The translations under genes were made by a program, and so were the position numbers. The notes beneath the pieces are model-generated. The model had not been told where the DNA came from, did not search any database, and was given only the letters and a program-made list of their open reading frames with translations. A stretch of 6,293 nucleotides of DNA from positions 1-6,293 of the forward strand of contig JAAZGC010000114.1 of the NCBI GenBank assembly GCA_012511425.1, given 5' to 3'. The DNA comes from Clostridiales bacterium. Its GTDB lineage: Bacteria; Bacillota; Clostridia; Oscillospirales; CAG-272. How positions within the stretch are numbered: the first letter of the stretch is position 1; each line of letters opens with the position of its first letter. Positions 6,289 to 6,293 of this stretch are shown piece by piece.

Positions 6289-6293
6289 TTTGA

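Noticed and set aside
1..6293. Search for CRISPR repeats, tRNA or rRNA, insertion sequence ends, attachment sites and riboswitches
   Set aside because: The window is almost wholly filled by protein-coding genes with gaps of 34 bases or less, and no recurrent direct repeats or transposase-like protein were seen.

Overview
The window is a densely coding block with every supported gene on the minus strand, so transcription runs from high to low coordinates. Five complete genes and one gene cut by the left edge account for nearly all of it. The junctions are 2, 34, 33, 11 and 17 bases, with no convincing terminator and no gene-free stretch of 300 bases. This is what a single long operon, or part of one, would look like. 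The visibly GC-rich coding sequence, the Bacillus-type YhaO/YhaN-like proteins and the YfnB/YjjG-type HAD enzyme point to a Firmicute, probably a GC-rich member of the Clostridia. That placement is inference from protein style only.

In transcription order, the genes are as follows. (1) A xylulokinase of the FGGY family (6288-4750). (2) A thiamine-diphosphate enzyme of the acetolactate synthase large-subunit family (4747-3077), 2 bases downstream of the kinase. (3) A YhaO/SbcD-like metallophosphoesterase (3042-1903). (4) A YjjG/YfnB-like HAD nucleotidase (1869-1165). (5) A D-2-hydroxyacid dehydrogenase (1153-155), whose best start is an ATG at 1153. (6) The first 45 codons of a YhaN/SbcC-like ATPase (137 to beyond the left edge), with an intact Walker A motif.

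The genes fall into two functional themes. One is carbon metabolism: sugar kinase, pyruvate-type carboligase and 2-hydroxyacid dehydrogenase. The other is DNA maintenance: nuclease, ATPase and possibly a nucleotide house-cleaning phosphatase. The nuclease and ATPase genes, which usually sit side by side, are here separated by the phosphatase and the dehydrogenase.

The most unusual protein is the acetolactate synthase homologue. It stops right where its family normally continues into a C-terminal arm, has Tyr at the position of a substrate-specificity Trp, and has no regulatory-subunit gene in view. No mobile element, CRISPR array, RNA gene or clearly undescribed system is visible. The points worth following are the gene arrangement and the divergent carboligase.
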